Shown here: positions 1 to 9,290 of the stretch, one piece after another
Position numbering within the stretch: the first letter of the stretch is position 1
How the letters are laid out: each line of letters opens with the position of its first letter
From: UBA5796 sp040752455
GTDB lineage: Bacteria > Chloroflexota > Anaerolineae > Anaerolineales > Villigracilaceae
Reading direction: 5' to 3'
DNA: 64,000 bases
NCBI GenBank assembly: GCA_049324115.1
Contig: JBMOMN010000009.1
Location: forward strand, 186,001-250,000
The notes under the pieces: model-generated
Seen by the model: only the letters and a program-made list of their open reading frames with translations
Database searches by the model: none
Told to the model about the DNA's origin: nothing
Position numbers and translations under genes: made by a program

Positions 1-664
1 GCTCAGGATCGTCAATTGTTGGGACCCTGACTGGGAATAAGAATATATCAGGAGCTGCCAGAAAGCCGATGGATTGCTCCTTTTTCGGGTACTTCGGACA
101 AGGTCGTGTCCTTGTGCCGCATAAAATATCCTTGAAGAAAAGCGCGTTCACAAGTTTGTTACGGCTCACCAGTTCATTGGTTATACGATTGATAATCGAG
201 TGAGCACCATGAGCTGGCTGGTTTACGATTGCGCCATCCAGATGACTCCAAATATAAAATTCCTTTGCCCATAAGGGCCGCTCGGATATATTTATGCTAT
301 TCCCTTCGCCCCCTTTAACTTCAAGAGCAGCAAAATAATCCGGCAATTCAGCTATCTGGACCTCAAAATCAAAGCGTTCCCGGCTGCTTTTGTGTTTGTA
401 TGCAACGATTTTATTACGCTGGTACAAGTTTTCAAGTACATCTTTTACAAGTCCTTCGCGTCCGGCGGTGGAGGATGCAATAAATGTTCCTCGAATACTC
501 TCGACGGCAGAGCGAAAAACAAGGCCTTGTTTGTAATCGTTTGGTTGAATTTCGTGTTGCAGCAAAACATCTGGATGTAAAACGTCCAGATTTGTCAGCA
601 AATTAATGGTGGGTTGCACTTCCGAGACAACCTCATCTTGATGATGACAAGGCAAAGTTGACAC
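1..664 (-). CDS. Partial PD-(D/E)XK nuclease-like protein
   Basis: An open frame of 221 codons reads without stops from a GTG at 662-664 to the left edge, where it is truncated. The start is chosen because a GGGAG Shine-Dalgarno lies six bases upstream and an in-frame TAG closes the frame just before it. Residues 96-120 contain RFDFEVQ followed by ALEVKGGEG. Asp99, Glu115 and Lys117 fit the D...ExK core of PD-(D/E)XK nucleases such as restriction endonucleases. The following segment (SERPLWAKEFYIWSHL) could be the usual core helix. The gene lies 85 bp downstream of the trypsin-like protease on the same strand, so the two may be cotranscribed. It is more AT-rich than the protease. The fold assignment is inferred from the motif; substrate and partner are unknown, and the C-terminus lies outside the window. 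Confidence 0.62.
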   Translation of the reverse strand, partial: MSTLPCHHQDEVVSEVQPTINLLTNLDVLHPDVLLQHEIQPNDYKQGLVFRSAVESIRGTFIASSTAGREGLVKDVLENLYQRNKIVAYKHKSSRERFDFEVQIAELPDYFAALEVKGGEGNSINISERPLWAKEFYIWSHLDGAIVNQPAHGAHSIINRITNELVSRNKLVNALFFKDILCGTRTRPCPKYPKKEQSIGFLAAPDIFLFPVRVPTIDDPE

Positions 665-749
665 AATGGACTCCCAAAACTAAAGTTCAATCCACCCAAG
701 GATACAAGAGAAGTCATAAGGGCGCAAGGCTAATACAGTCACTTATATT

Positions 750-1478
750 TTATTCCTCATCCTTCGTCTGGGGCGGGACGGCCCCGCCGACCACGTTGTT
801 GTTGCCGATCACGATCGCCCCGCTGACGTTGCCGCCGATGCTGATGCTCGGCCCGGCGGTGGGCTGCGGCCGCCTGCGGACCGGGGCAATCGCCAGGGAC
901 GGGTAAGCCGCCGCCAAGACCTCGCTGGGGATGGCAAAGGCCACGTCGCCCAGCTTTTTGTCCAGGTCGAATTCGAAGCCCCGGCTGACCATCCCGACCA
1001 CCGCTTCCAGTTCCACGTCCCAGACCGGGCCGCCGCTGAAGCCGTGGGTGACCTGGTTGGAGGCCAGTTGCAGCACCTCCCGGCCCTGCCCGTCCCGCGC
1101 CGGGCCGAGCATCGTCCCGGCCCCGTTCAGGCCCAGGAAGCCGCCCTGCTGGGGATAGCCGAAGACCGAGAAGGCGTGGCCCTTGCTCTCGCCAGAATGC
1201 ATCAGCGCCAGGGCGGGGACGTCGGCGGGCAGGGCGACGGGTTCCAGGACGCAAATATCCAGCTCGATAACCGGACTGGTGAAGGCGATTTCCGCTTCGA
1301 AGAACTGCGGCCGCCCCTCGACCCGGAACTGGACCCGGTCATCCGTTTGCCGCGCCCCGTCAACCACGTGGGCGCAGGTCAGGATCAGCCCCCCGCTGAC
1401 GACGAAACCCGTCCCGGCGAATTTGTGCTCCGAACCGGACCGGGCAACGATGCCGAGGATGCTCTGGCGGATGTCCAT
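750..1478 (-). CDS. Trypsin-like serine protease with Gly/Asn-rich C-terminal motif
   Basis: This 242-residue S1-type protease has a readable catalytic triad: His37 in LTCAHVVD, Asp74 in ELDICVLEP and Ser148 in HGFSGGPVWD. There is no signal peptide, so it should act in the cytoplasm, unlike secreted DegP-type enzymes. No PDZ domain follows. Instead the last 32 residues hold SISIGGNVSGAIVIGNNNVV (211-230), which closely resembles residues 32-51 of the STAND NTPase encoded at 2699-4870. Cytosolic trypsin-like domains are known effectors of bacterial STAND/NLR-like conflict systems. Here the protease is read divergently from the TIR and STAND genes. I infer that it is a death or defence effector recruited through the tail. 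A general stress protease is the alternative. Confidence in the protease call is high; in the role, moderate. Confidence 0.88.
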   Translation of the reverse strand: MDIRQSILGIVARSGSEHKFAGTGFVVSGGLILTCAHVVDGARQTDDRVQFRVEGRPQFFEAEIAFTSPVIELDICVLEPVALPADVPALALMHSGESKGHAFSVFGYPQQGGFLGLNGAGTMLGPARDGQGREVLQLASNQVTHGFSGGPVWDVELEAVVGMVSRGFEFDLDKKLGDVAFAIPSEVLAAAYPSLAIAPVRRRPQPTAGPSISIGGNVSGAIVIGNNNVVGGAVPPQTKDEE

Positions 1479-1552
1479 AGTGAGTCCTTCCTCTATACCT
1501 ATCTGCGTCTTTCCGTTGGAAGCAACGAAACGAATAAGTTTAGCTTGAGCTT

Positions 1553-1558
1553 ATTATA
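1553..1558 (-). promoter_or_regulatory. Candidate -10 box of the protease gene
   Basis: The minus strand reads TATAAT here, with TTCAAG sixteen bases further upstream as a weak -35. It lies about 75 bp before the protease start codon. Confidence 0.4.
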
Positions 1559-1560
1559 GC

Positions 1561-1593
1561 GCAGGCGAATCGGGCTTGAAGGTGCGTCGCACT
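1561..1593 (-). repeat. GTGCGTCGCAC palindrome repeat (family 2)
   Basis: An 11-bp palindrome (1582-1592) with an adjoining AAG.CGGGAT-like arm matches copies near 14818, 42706, 51379 and 62291. It lies between the two divergent promoters of the protease and TIR genes, close to the -35 position of the latter, so it could also serve as an operator. Confidence 0.5.
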
Positions 1594-1609
1594 CAGGCCC
1601 CGGTTGTTG

Positions 1610-1615
1610 TATAAT
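1610..1615 (+). promoter_or_regulatory. Candidate -10 box of the TIR-STAND operon
   Basis: A perfect TATAAT lies 35 bp before the TIR gene start. No good -35 is visible; the GTGCGTCGCAC palindrome occupies that position, which would suit an activated or repressed promoter. Confidence 0.4.
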
Positions 1616-1649
1616 TTTCTCAACGAAACTTCACCCACAGGAGCCTCAG

Positions 1650-2660
1650 ATGGGAAGGATTGAGAAGACTGTTTTCATCAGTTACCGTCGCACAGACATA
1701 TCGTGGGCTTTGGCTATCTACCAATACCTGACAATGCATGGTTATGATGTATTTATAGACTTCCAAAGCATTCCAAGCGGGAATTTTGAAAAAGTCATCA
1801 TTGAAAATATAAAAGCACGTGCTCATTTTCTCGTTATTTTGACACCATCTGCTTTAGACCGGTGCAATAATCCAACCGACTGGTTGCGCAAAGAAATAGA
1901 ACAAGCCATTGATGAAAAACGTAACATTATCCCATTGATGATGGAAGGCTTTGGATTTGATAGTCCAGCAGTTACTCGTGTTTTAACTGGGAAATTAGCC
2001 ACCCTCCCCAAAATTAATGCTTTGCCAATTTATTCAACCTATTTTTTTGAGGGAATGGATAAACTTCGAAACCAATACTTAAATGTGGCACTAAGTGAAA
2101 TCCCACTATACCCTATAAGCAATGAAACAAGCGAAATAACTGAAAACCAGAAATTAAAGGCGAATAAAGAAAAACCCGTAAATAAAGATCAGTTGCAAAA
2201 ACAAGAATCTGAGTACAAACAACTTCGAATCCCAATTCTTGGGCCGATCGCAGCCGGATTGCATCTACCAGTTTTTGAGGAAGGAGTTATTTTCGAAACT
2301 GAAAGCGAGGCTCATATTGTAGAAATTGCCCGTAGCGCCCTGCCCATCCCAACCAATGAACTAAACAATCTCTTCGCCCTTGAAGTTCGAGGTGATTCAA
2401 TGACTGATGCAATGATCAACGATGGGGATGTAGTGATCTTAAAACCTGCGACAAGTGCTAGAAACGGTGAAATGGCAGCAATTTGGTTTCCAGAAACAAA
2501 CGAAACCACTTTGAAATATTTTTTCAAAGAAATTGATGGTTATCGTCTTCAACCAGGAAACCCTGACATGGCTCCAATTTTGGTTTCTATAGATGTGCCT
2601 CTGGAAATTAAAGGCAGGGTAATTATGGTAATACGAAAAGTTGATACACTCGAAAAGTAA
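1650..2660 (+). CDS. TIR domain fused to LexA/S24-type autoprotease domain
   Basis: This 336-residue protein starts at an ATG seven bases after an AGGAG ribosome site. Residues 6-150 form a bacterial TIR domain: VFISYRRTD at 8-16, DVFID, then LTPSALDRCNNPTDWLRKEI, in which Glu82 sits where TIR NADases carry their catalytic glutamate. A charged Lys/Gln/Glu linker (about 155-192) follows. Residues 193-332 look like an S24/LexA C-terminal domain. Ala202-Gly203 in GPIAAGLH matches the self-cleavage site, Ser250 in RGDSM the nucleophile, and Lys289 in TTLKYFF the general base. There is no helix-turn-helix, so it is not a repressor by itself. The STAND gene begins 38 bp downstream, which implies an operon. 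The gene is clearly more AT-rich than its neighbours, suggesting recent acquisition. I infer that self-cleavage separates or frees the TIR effector; this is not demonstrated. Confidence 0.9.
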   Translation: MGRIEKTVFISYRRTDISWALAIYQYLTMHGYDVFIDFQSIPSGNFEKVIIENIKARAHFLVILTPSALDRCNNPTDWLRKEIEQAIDEKRNIIPLMMEGFGFDSPAVTRVLTGKLATLPKINALPIYSTYFFEGMDKLRNQYLNVALSEIPLYPISNETSEITENQKLKANKEKPVNKDQLQKQESEYKQLRIPILGPIAAGLHLPVFEEGVIFETESEAHIVEIARSALPIPTNELNNLFALEVRGDSMTDAMINDGDVVILKPATSARNGEMAAIWFPETNETTLKYFFKEIDGYRLQPGNPDMAPILVSIDVPLEIKGRVIMVIRKVDTLEK

Positions 2661-2698
2661 ATTGAGCAGAAAACTCTAACTTTTGCAAACAATATAAA

Positions 2699-4870
2699 AT
2701 GGACAAAACAATCGCGCTACAGAACCTCTTGAACGGGACCGCAACAGAGGCGGAGATCGAACTGCTCAAACAGGCGCTTGCCAGCGGGGACATTTCGATT
2801 GGCGGGGACATGAACCGCTCGGTGGTCATCATCGGCAGCGGGAATAAAGTCGAACTTACCGCCGAAGCGCTGAGCCAGCTCAAGCCCGATAATGAAATTG
2901 AAGAACCCGTCGAAGGCGAACCGCCTTACATGGGCTTGCGCTATTTCGATACGCCGGATGCGGCGCTGTTCTTCGGGCGCGAGACTCTGACCCGCGAATT
3001 ATTGGCTCGTGTGTCGAAGGAACCTTTCCTGGCAATCGTCGGCGCTTCGGGGAGCGGGAAATCCTCCGTTGCCCGCGCCGGACTCATTCCTGCCTGGAAA
3101 AAAGAAAATGCAGAGCGGGGCCTTGTGTATGTGATCACCCCCACAGCCCATCCTTTGGAAAGCCTTGCCGCAAGTTTGACACGCGACTCGGAGTCGGTCA
3201 CGGCAACCTCCACGTTGATGGATGACCTGGTGAAAGATGCGCGCAGTTTGCGATTGTATGTTCGCAAGTTGTTGAGCAATTCGGGCAAGCCGAACGCCTT
3301 GCTGGTGGTTGACCAATTTGAAGAAGCCTTCACCCTGTGCAAAGACCCCGCCGAGCGCAAGGCGTTCATCGAGAATCTCCTCTCGCTTGCGGATGATGAA
3401 GACAGCGCAGCGCGCGTCGTATTGACCCTGCGGGCGGATTTCTACCACCACTGCGCCGAATACGAAGGCTTGCGGCTGGCATTGGAGAAACACCAGGCCT
3501 ACATCGGCGCGATGTCTCAGGATGAATTACGCCAAGCAATCGTTCAGCCCGCCGAAAAGAACGGCTGGGTCTTTCAGCCCGGCCTTGTGGATTTGATCTT
3601 GCAGGATGTGGGCACGGAGCCGGGCGCATTGCCCTTGCTCTCACATGCCCTGCTCGAAACCTGGAAGCGCAGGCAGGGACGCACACTGACGCTGGGAGGC
3701 TACGCTGAGGCAGGCGGCGTAAAGAAGGCGATTGCCCAGACCGCCGAAAACGTGTATGAGCGGCTCTCGCCCCCCGAACGGGAAATTGCCCGCAACATCT
3801 TCCTGCGCCTGACCGAATTGGGCGAAGGCGTGCAAGACACCCGCCGGCGCGCCAGACTGGATGAATTGGGAATGGACGATGTAGCGAGGAAGGTCATCAA
3901 GACCCTGGCCGACGCCCGTTTGGTCACCACCGAAGAAGACAGCGCCGAAGTGGCCCACGAAGCCCTGATTCGTGAATGGGGGACCCTGCGCCAATGGCTG
4001 GACGAAGACCGCGAGAGCCTGCGCCTTTACCGCCACGTCACCGAGAGCGCGCTGGAATGGGAACGCTCAGGCAGGGATGAGCTGTATCTCATCCACCGCG
4101 GCGGGAGGCTGGACGATGCCCGGTTGTTACCTGAAAACCCGTTCTTTGTGTTCTCTTCGGTCGAGGAAAGCTACTTGAACGCTTGTTCCGAATTGAGGCA
4201 CAAGGAACAGCGGGAACGCGAAAGAAGAGTGCGGATAACCTTGATTGCTTCGATTATCGCATCAGCCATCTTTCTGGCCCTGGCCGGTTTTGGATGGTTC
4301 AAGAGCAACGAGGCTGAAAAACAGGCAACGATTTCCCTGGCCCGCCAACTGGCTTCTCAAGCTCAATCCGTCAACACGACTTTCAGTTCAAAACAAATGC
4401 TCGCGACCCTTCTTGACATCCAATCCATGAAATTATTCCCAACCAAGGAGGTTGCTGGTTTTTTAATCAATGACAATCATTCAGCCCGTCCGATCAGCCG
4501 TATGGCCCATGAATTTCATGTTTCTTCTGTGGCTTTCAGCCCGGATGGGCAATACGTTGTGTCAGGGAGTGACGATAGCACCGCCCGCGTCTGGGAAGCA
4601 GCCAGTGGGGTGGAAGTTGCCCGCAAGATCCACGGTAGTTTTGTATTCTCTGTAGCCTTCGATCCTGATGGGAGGTTTGTCATGTCATTTAGTGTGAATG
4701 GCATACGCATTTGGAAATGGCAGGCGGAGGATTTGATCGCCAATGCCTGCGCGGTGATGCCGCGCAACCTCACCCGCGCCGAATGGCAGCAATACATCGG
4801 CGATGCGCTGCCGTATCAGGCGGTGTGTCCCAATTTGCCGATCGAGCCGGAGCCAACCCCAACGCCGTAA
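2699..4870 (+). CDS. STAND NTPase with transmembrane segment and residual WD40 repeats
   Basis: This 723-residue protein is a STAND-type NTPase. Residues 32-51 carry the Gly/Asn-rich motif shared with the trypsin-like protease tail. YFDTPDAALFFGRE (82-95) is the hallmark entry motif of the nSTAND1 class. GASGSGKSS at 115-123 is the Walker A, LLVVDQFEE at 201-209 the Walker B, and TLRADFYHH at about 243-251 a sensor-like motif. A winged-helix-like region with VAHEALIREW follows. A single hydrophobic segment at 512-533 should anchor it in the membrane. Only two WD40 blades remain (about 604-673, VAFSPDGQYVVSGSDD and VAFDPDGRF) where relatives have seven or more. The C-terminus ends in a Pro/Thr tail. 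It probably senses a trigger and oligomerises to activate the neighbouring TIR or protease; this role is inferred from the family. Confidence 0.93.
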   Translation: MDKTIALQNLLNGTATEAEIELLKQALASGDISIGGDMNRSVVIIGSGNKVELTAEALSQLKPDNEIEEPVEGEPPYMGLRYFDTPDAALFFGRETLTRELLARVSKEPFLAIVGASGSGKSSVARAGLIPAWKKENAERGLVYVITPTAHPLESLAASLTRDSESVTATSTLMDDLVKDARSLRLYVRKLLSNSGKPNALLVVDQFEEAFTLCKDPAERKAFIENLLSLADDEDSAARVVLTLRADFYHHCAEYEGLRLALEKHQAYIGAMSQDELRQAIVQPAEKNGWVFQPGLVDLILQDVGTEPGALPLLSHALLETWKRRQGRTLTLGGYAEAGGVKKAIAQTAENVYERLSPPEREIARNIFLRLTELGEGVQDTRRRARLDELGMDDVARKVIKTLADARLVTTEEDSAEVAHEALIREWGTLRQWLDEDRESLRLYRHVTESALEWERSGRDELYLIHRGGRLDDARLLPENPFFVFSSVEESYLNACSELRHKEQRERERRVRITLIASIIASAIFLALAGFGWFKSNEAEKQATISLARQLASQAQSVNTTFSSKQMLATLLDIQSMKLFPTKEVAGFLINDNHSARPISRMAHEFHVSSVAFSPDGQYVVSGSDDSTARVWEAASGVEVARKIHGSFVFSVAFDPDGRFVMSFSVNGIRIWKWQAEDLIANACAVMPRNLTRAEWQQYIGDALPYQAVCPNLPIEPEPTPTP

Positions 4871-4901
4871 TGAAAGACTTCGGAAATCGCCCTCACCCCT
4901 G

Positions 4902-4926
4902 CCCCTCTCCCAAGTTGGGAGAGGGG
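4902..4926. terminator. Hairpin after the STAND gene
   Basis: A perfect 12-bp stem (CCCCTCTCCCAA against TTGGGAGAGGGG) with a one-base loop lies 31 bp after the STAND stop. It is followed only by TTCTTG, so it may be a terminator or a dispersed palindrome. Confidence 0.45.
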
Positions 4927-4976
4927 TTCTTGTGCGCTTTTATCTCTGTGCGCTCTTTGTTCTCTGTGGTGAACTA

Positions 4977-5366
4977 ATACCGTCCCCTCTCCACCACCGC
5001 CTTCGGCACCTCCCCCAAATCCGACGATTTATATTGTGGATGCGCATTCAGAATTTATACTGTGAACGGTTGAGATTTTAACATTTACAAAATGAGTTGA
5101 GCAATTATAGACCGCCATATATGGGTTATGGCTGCAAAAATCGCCGCAGAACGCCACATATATGCACAAACTGGGTTTCGTAAAAAGTAAAGAACTTGCC
5201 CGTTTGGAGTATACATCGTCGTATTTGGGGGAGGCTGGGAGGGGGTTTAATGCCGCGCTCGCTCCAACATCACATCGGGATTGGGCAAATCCGCATCCCT
5301 CGCCGGAAACACCTGCACCGCGCAGGCCTTGAACTCGGTGATTTCAGCCTGCGGGTCGAGGGCGTT
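4977..5366 (-). pseudogene. Decayed fragments of a formate dehydrogenase 3' end with an inverted-repeat insert
   Basis: No intact gene is visible in this stretch. Bases 4977-5003 (minus strand) still read AVVERGRY-stop, the exact C-terminus of the formate dehydrogenase at 6199-8430. Bases 5270-5366 match a further internal part of its 3' end with scattered mismatches. Between them, arms at 5009-5026 and 5217-5234 form an 18-bp inverted repeat with one mismatch around about 190 AT-rich bases, resembling a small MITE-like insertion. The fragment stops one base short of the HEPN stop codon. I read this as the left remnant of a duplicated fdh tail. Confidence 0.6.
5276..5318. repeat. 43-bp direct repeat, left copy
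   Basis: This copy is identical to 6048-6090. Both are diverged copies of the fdh 3' coding end and bracket the HEPN-MNT module. They match each other better than either matches the intact gene. Confidence 0.85.
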
Positions 5367-5708
5367 TCAATCAAGATCGATCCGCTGCATTTGTCCCGCC
5401 AACGCCGGGATTTGGGTCTGGATGACGTCCCAGATAATTTCAATGTCCAGTCCAAAATATTCGTGAGCGATCACGTTCCGCAGGGCAACAGTCTCGCGCC
5501 AGGGGATTTCGGGATGCTTTTCCCGGAAACTCTTTGGCGTTTGGCGGGCCGCCTCGCCAATGATTTCTATGCAGCGGATGACCGCCAGGAAGGTGCGGCG
5601 GTCATTTTGTAAGGCTTCAGCCGAATCCATTTCCCGCGTAAAATTCAAAATATCCACACAGGCCTGCAAAATATCCTGAACGTAGAGTTTTGGGCTACGA
5701 GACGACAT
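5367..5708 (-). CDS. HEPN-domain toxin (DUF86 family) of a HEPN-MNT pair
   Basis: This 113-residue protein shows the RNVIAH motif (RxxxxH of HEPN ribonucleases) in ALRNVIAHEYFGLD, followed by the Tyr typical of the HepT/DUF86 group. HEPN toxins of this family are RNA-cleaving or AMPylation-controlled proteins neutralised by a partner nucleotidyltransferase. That partner is encoded directly upstream: the two genes overlap by 14 bases, a normal translational-coupling arrangement. The stop codon abuts the repeated fdh fragment, so the module's boundary is sharp. The family is clear; whether the unit serves plasmid or element maintenance or phage defence cannot be told from the sequence. Confidence 0.92.
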   Translation of the reverse strand: MSSRSPKLYVQDILQACVDILNFTREMDSAEALQNDRRTFLAVIRCIEIIGEAARQTPKSFREKHPEIPWRETVALRNVIAHEYFGLDIEIIWDVIQTQIPALAGQMQRIDLD

Positions 5709-6000
5709 AGAGCAGGTCTTTTTCTATCGAAGGTTTTGTTGCGGGTTTGAGCGCTTTGGGCGTCACCAAATCAACTTCCCGCCCCAGCAATTCTTCGAGG
5801 TAGAATTTCAGCCCGATGTAATTTGCCCAGGTGGACTTATCAAATTGCACCAAAAAGTCTACATCACTGCCTTTGCGGATTTTGTCCCTGGCCGCAGAAC
5901 CAAAAAGGGCCAAAGCCCTAACCCCAAAGCGGTCAAGCGCAGAGCGATTGGCTTTGATTTTGGTTATGATTTCTTCGCGGGTTGAAATAGACATAATCAA
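5695..6000 (-). CDS. MNT-type nucleotidyltransferase antitoxin
   Basis: This 101-residue minimal nucleotidyltransferase has the pol-beta signature LFGSAARDKIRKGSDVDFLV: GS followed by ten residues and the DVD catalytic pair. Members called MntA modify their HEPN partner by AMPylation of a Tyr near the RxxxxH site and so act as antitoxin. The gene precedes the HEPN toxin with a 14-base overlap. The annotated start gives MIMSIST; the second ATG two codons later is equally possible. No transcription terminator separates it from the repeat at 6020-6093. Confidence 0.92.
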   Translation of the reverse strand: MIMSISTREEIITKIKANRSALDRFGVRALALFGSAARDKIRKGSDVDFLVQFDKSTWANYIGLKFYLEELLGREVDLVTPKALKPATKPSIEKDLLYVVS

Positions 6001-6019
6001 ATTATACCTTAGCGACTAT

Positions 6020-6198
6020 CAGTAGCGCCCTCTTTCCACCACCGCTTCGGGATTGGGCAAATCCGCATCCCTCGCCGGAAACACCTGCACGGCGACCCCC
6101 ACCGCCTTCGGCACCTCCCCCAAATCCGACATTGGACTCTTCACATGAAAACCAACCACACTCCTGTCGGATTTGGGGGAGGCTGGGAGGGGGTCGGC
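6020..6198 (-). pseudogene. Second fdh 3'-end fragment plus 17-bp inverted repeat
   Basis: Bases 6020-6093 on the minus strand read PNPEAVVERGRY-stop and upstream codons of the formate dehydrogenase, a duplicate of the intact 3' end that starts at 6199. Between this copy and the real gene are perfect 17-bp arms at 6114-6130 and 6166-6182, related to the arms at 5009 and 5217. The stretch has no gene of its own. Confidence 0.65.
6048..6090. repeat. 43-bp direct repeat, right copy
   Basis: This is a perfect match to 5276-5318. Together the two copies flank the HEPN-MNT module. Confidence 0.85.
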
Positions 6199-8430
<2,232 letters not shown>

Positions 8431-8462
8431 GATTCTCTCCAAATCAGGTGTCTGGCGCAAAG

Positions 8463-8504
8463 CGTGTAGCGTGTTCTGTTACGCACCACGCAACACGCTA
8501 CACG
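8463..8504. repeat. 13-bp inverted repeat between operon genes
   Basis: CGTGTAGCGTGTT (8463-8475) pairs perfectly with AACACGCTACACG (8492-8504). It occupies most of the short gap between the ferredoxin-subunit and formate dehydrogenase genes. It could be an mRNA-processing hairpin or simply a dispersed palindrome. Confidence 0.7.
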
Positions 8505-8517
8505 TTCCAGATATCAC

Positions 8518-9204
8518 TCATTTACGCCGCCTTCGCCCCGAACTCATCACCGCGATCTCCTCCGGCGCAATGCCCTGCTCCAGCAGCGCTTCCCGTTTGG
8601 GTTTGAGCGCCCCGGTCGGGCAGACGCCGACGCACTGGCCGCAGAAGACGCAGGTGGTAGCGGGCATCGGGCGGTCGAAGAAGGTGGCGATTTCGGTCTC
8701 GTAGCCCCGCCCGCTGAAACTCAGCGCAAAGGTGTACTGGGCGTCCTCGGCGCAGACCTGCACGCAGCGCCAGCACAGCACGCACTTCGAGTAATCCCGC
8801 AGGTACATCGGGTTGTCGTCTTTGACTTCGACTTCCCGCCGCCCGGCCTCGGGGAAGCGTTCGGGCGACGCGCCGTACTCGTCCATCAAGGCCAGGATGG
8901 CGGGGGAATCGGACAGGTCCACGCTGGAGGCCAGCATCTCCAGGATGGTTTTTCTCGCCCGCACGACCCTTTCCGAGCGGGTCTGGACCTTCATCCCGTC
9001 CGCCGCTTCGACGATACATCCCGGCTGGAGCAGGCGCATCCCCTCCACTTCCACCACGCAGATGCGGCACAACGCATAGGACGTGGTCGCCTCGTGCCAG
9101 CAAATCGTGGGGATGTCCACGCCGATCTGTTTGGCGGCTTCGAGCAAGGTCGTTCCGGCTTCCACCGATATTTGCTGACCATCAATCTCTAATTGAATTC
9201 CCAT
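8518..9204 (-). CDS. 2Fe-2S/4Fe-4S electron-transfer subunit (HoxU / NuoG N-terminal type)
   Basis: This 228-residue iron-sulfur protein resembles HoxU and the N-terminal part of NuoG. Residues 1-80 are a plant-type ferredoxin domain (CWHEATTSYALCRIC and a later LLQPGC). Two 4Fe-4S motifs follow near residues 145-205 (KCVLCWRCVQVC and TCVFCGQCVGVCPTG). It should relay electrons between the formate dehydrogenase catalytic subunit downstream and the NADH-binding NuoEF-like subunit upstream. GGAGATTAC precedes the ATG. The middle gene of a three-gene operon, it ends 87 bp before the next start. In some relatives this module is fused to the catalytic subunit; here it is separate. Confidence 0.9.
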   Translation of the reverse strand: MGIQLEIDGQQISVEAGTTLLEAAKQIGVDIPTICWHEATTSYALCRICVVEVEGMRLLQPGCIVEAADGMKVQTRSERVVRARKTILEMLASSVDLSDSPAILALMDEYGASPERFPEAGRREVEVKDDNPMYLRDYSKCVLCWRCVQVCAEDAQYTFALSFSGRGYETEIATFFDRPMPATTCVFCGQCVGVCPTGALKPKREALLEQGIAPEEIAVMSSGRRRRK

Positions 9205-9218
9205 GTAATCTCCAATTG

Positions 9219-9290
9219 ACCGCCAAGCCAGCGAAGAACGCCAAGAAATCCGTTTTATTTGCCTTCGCGTTCTTTGCGCACTTTGCGGTT
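9219..9290. repeat. Imperfect inverted repeat in the operon gap
   Basis: The gap between the NuoEF and ferredoxin genes is filled by two imperfectly inverted copies of ACCGC.AAG...GC.AAGAACGC.AAG. No gene is present. Confidence 0.55.

Noticed and set aside
1650..2660. Phage-type cI/LexA repressor
   Set aside because: The N-terminal half is a TIR domain and no helix-turn-helix is present.
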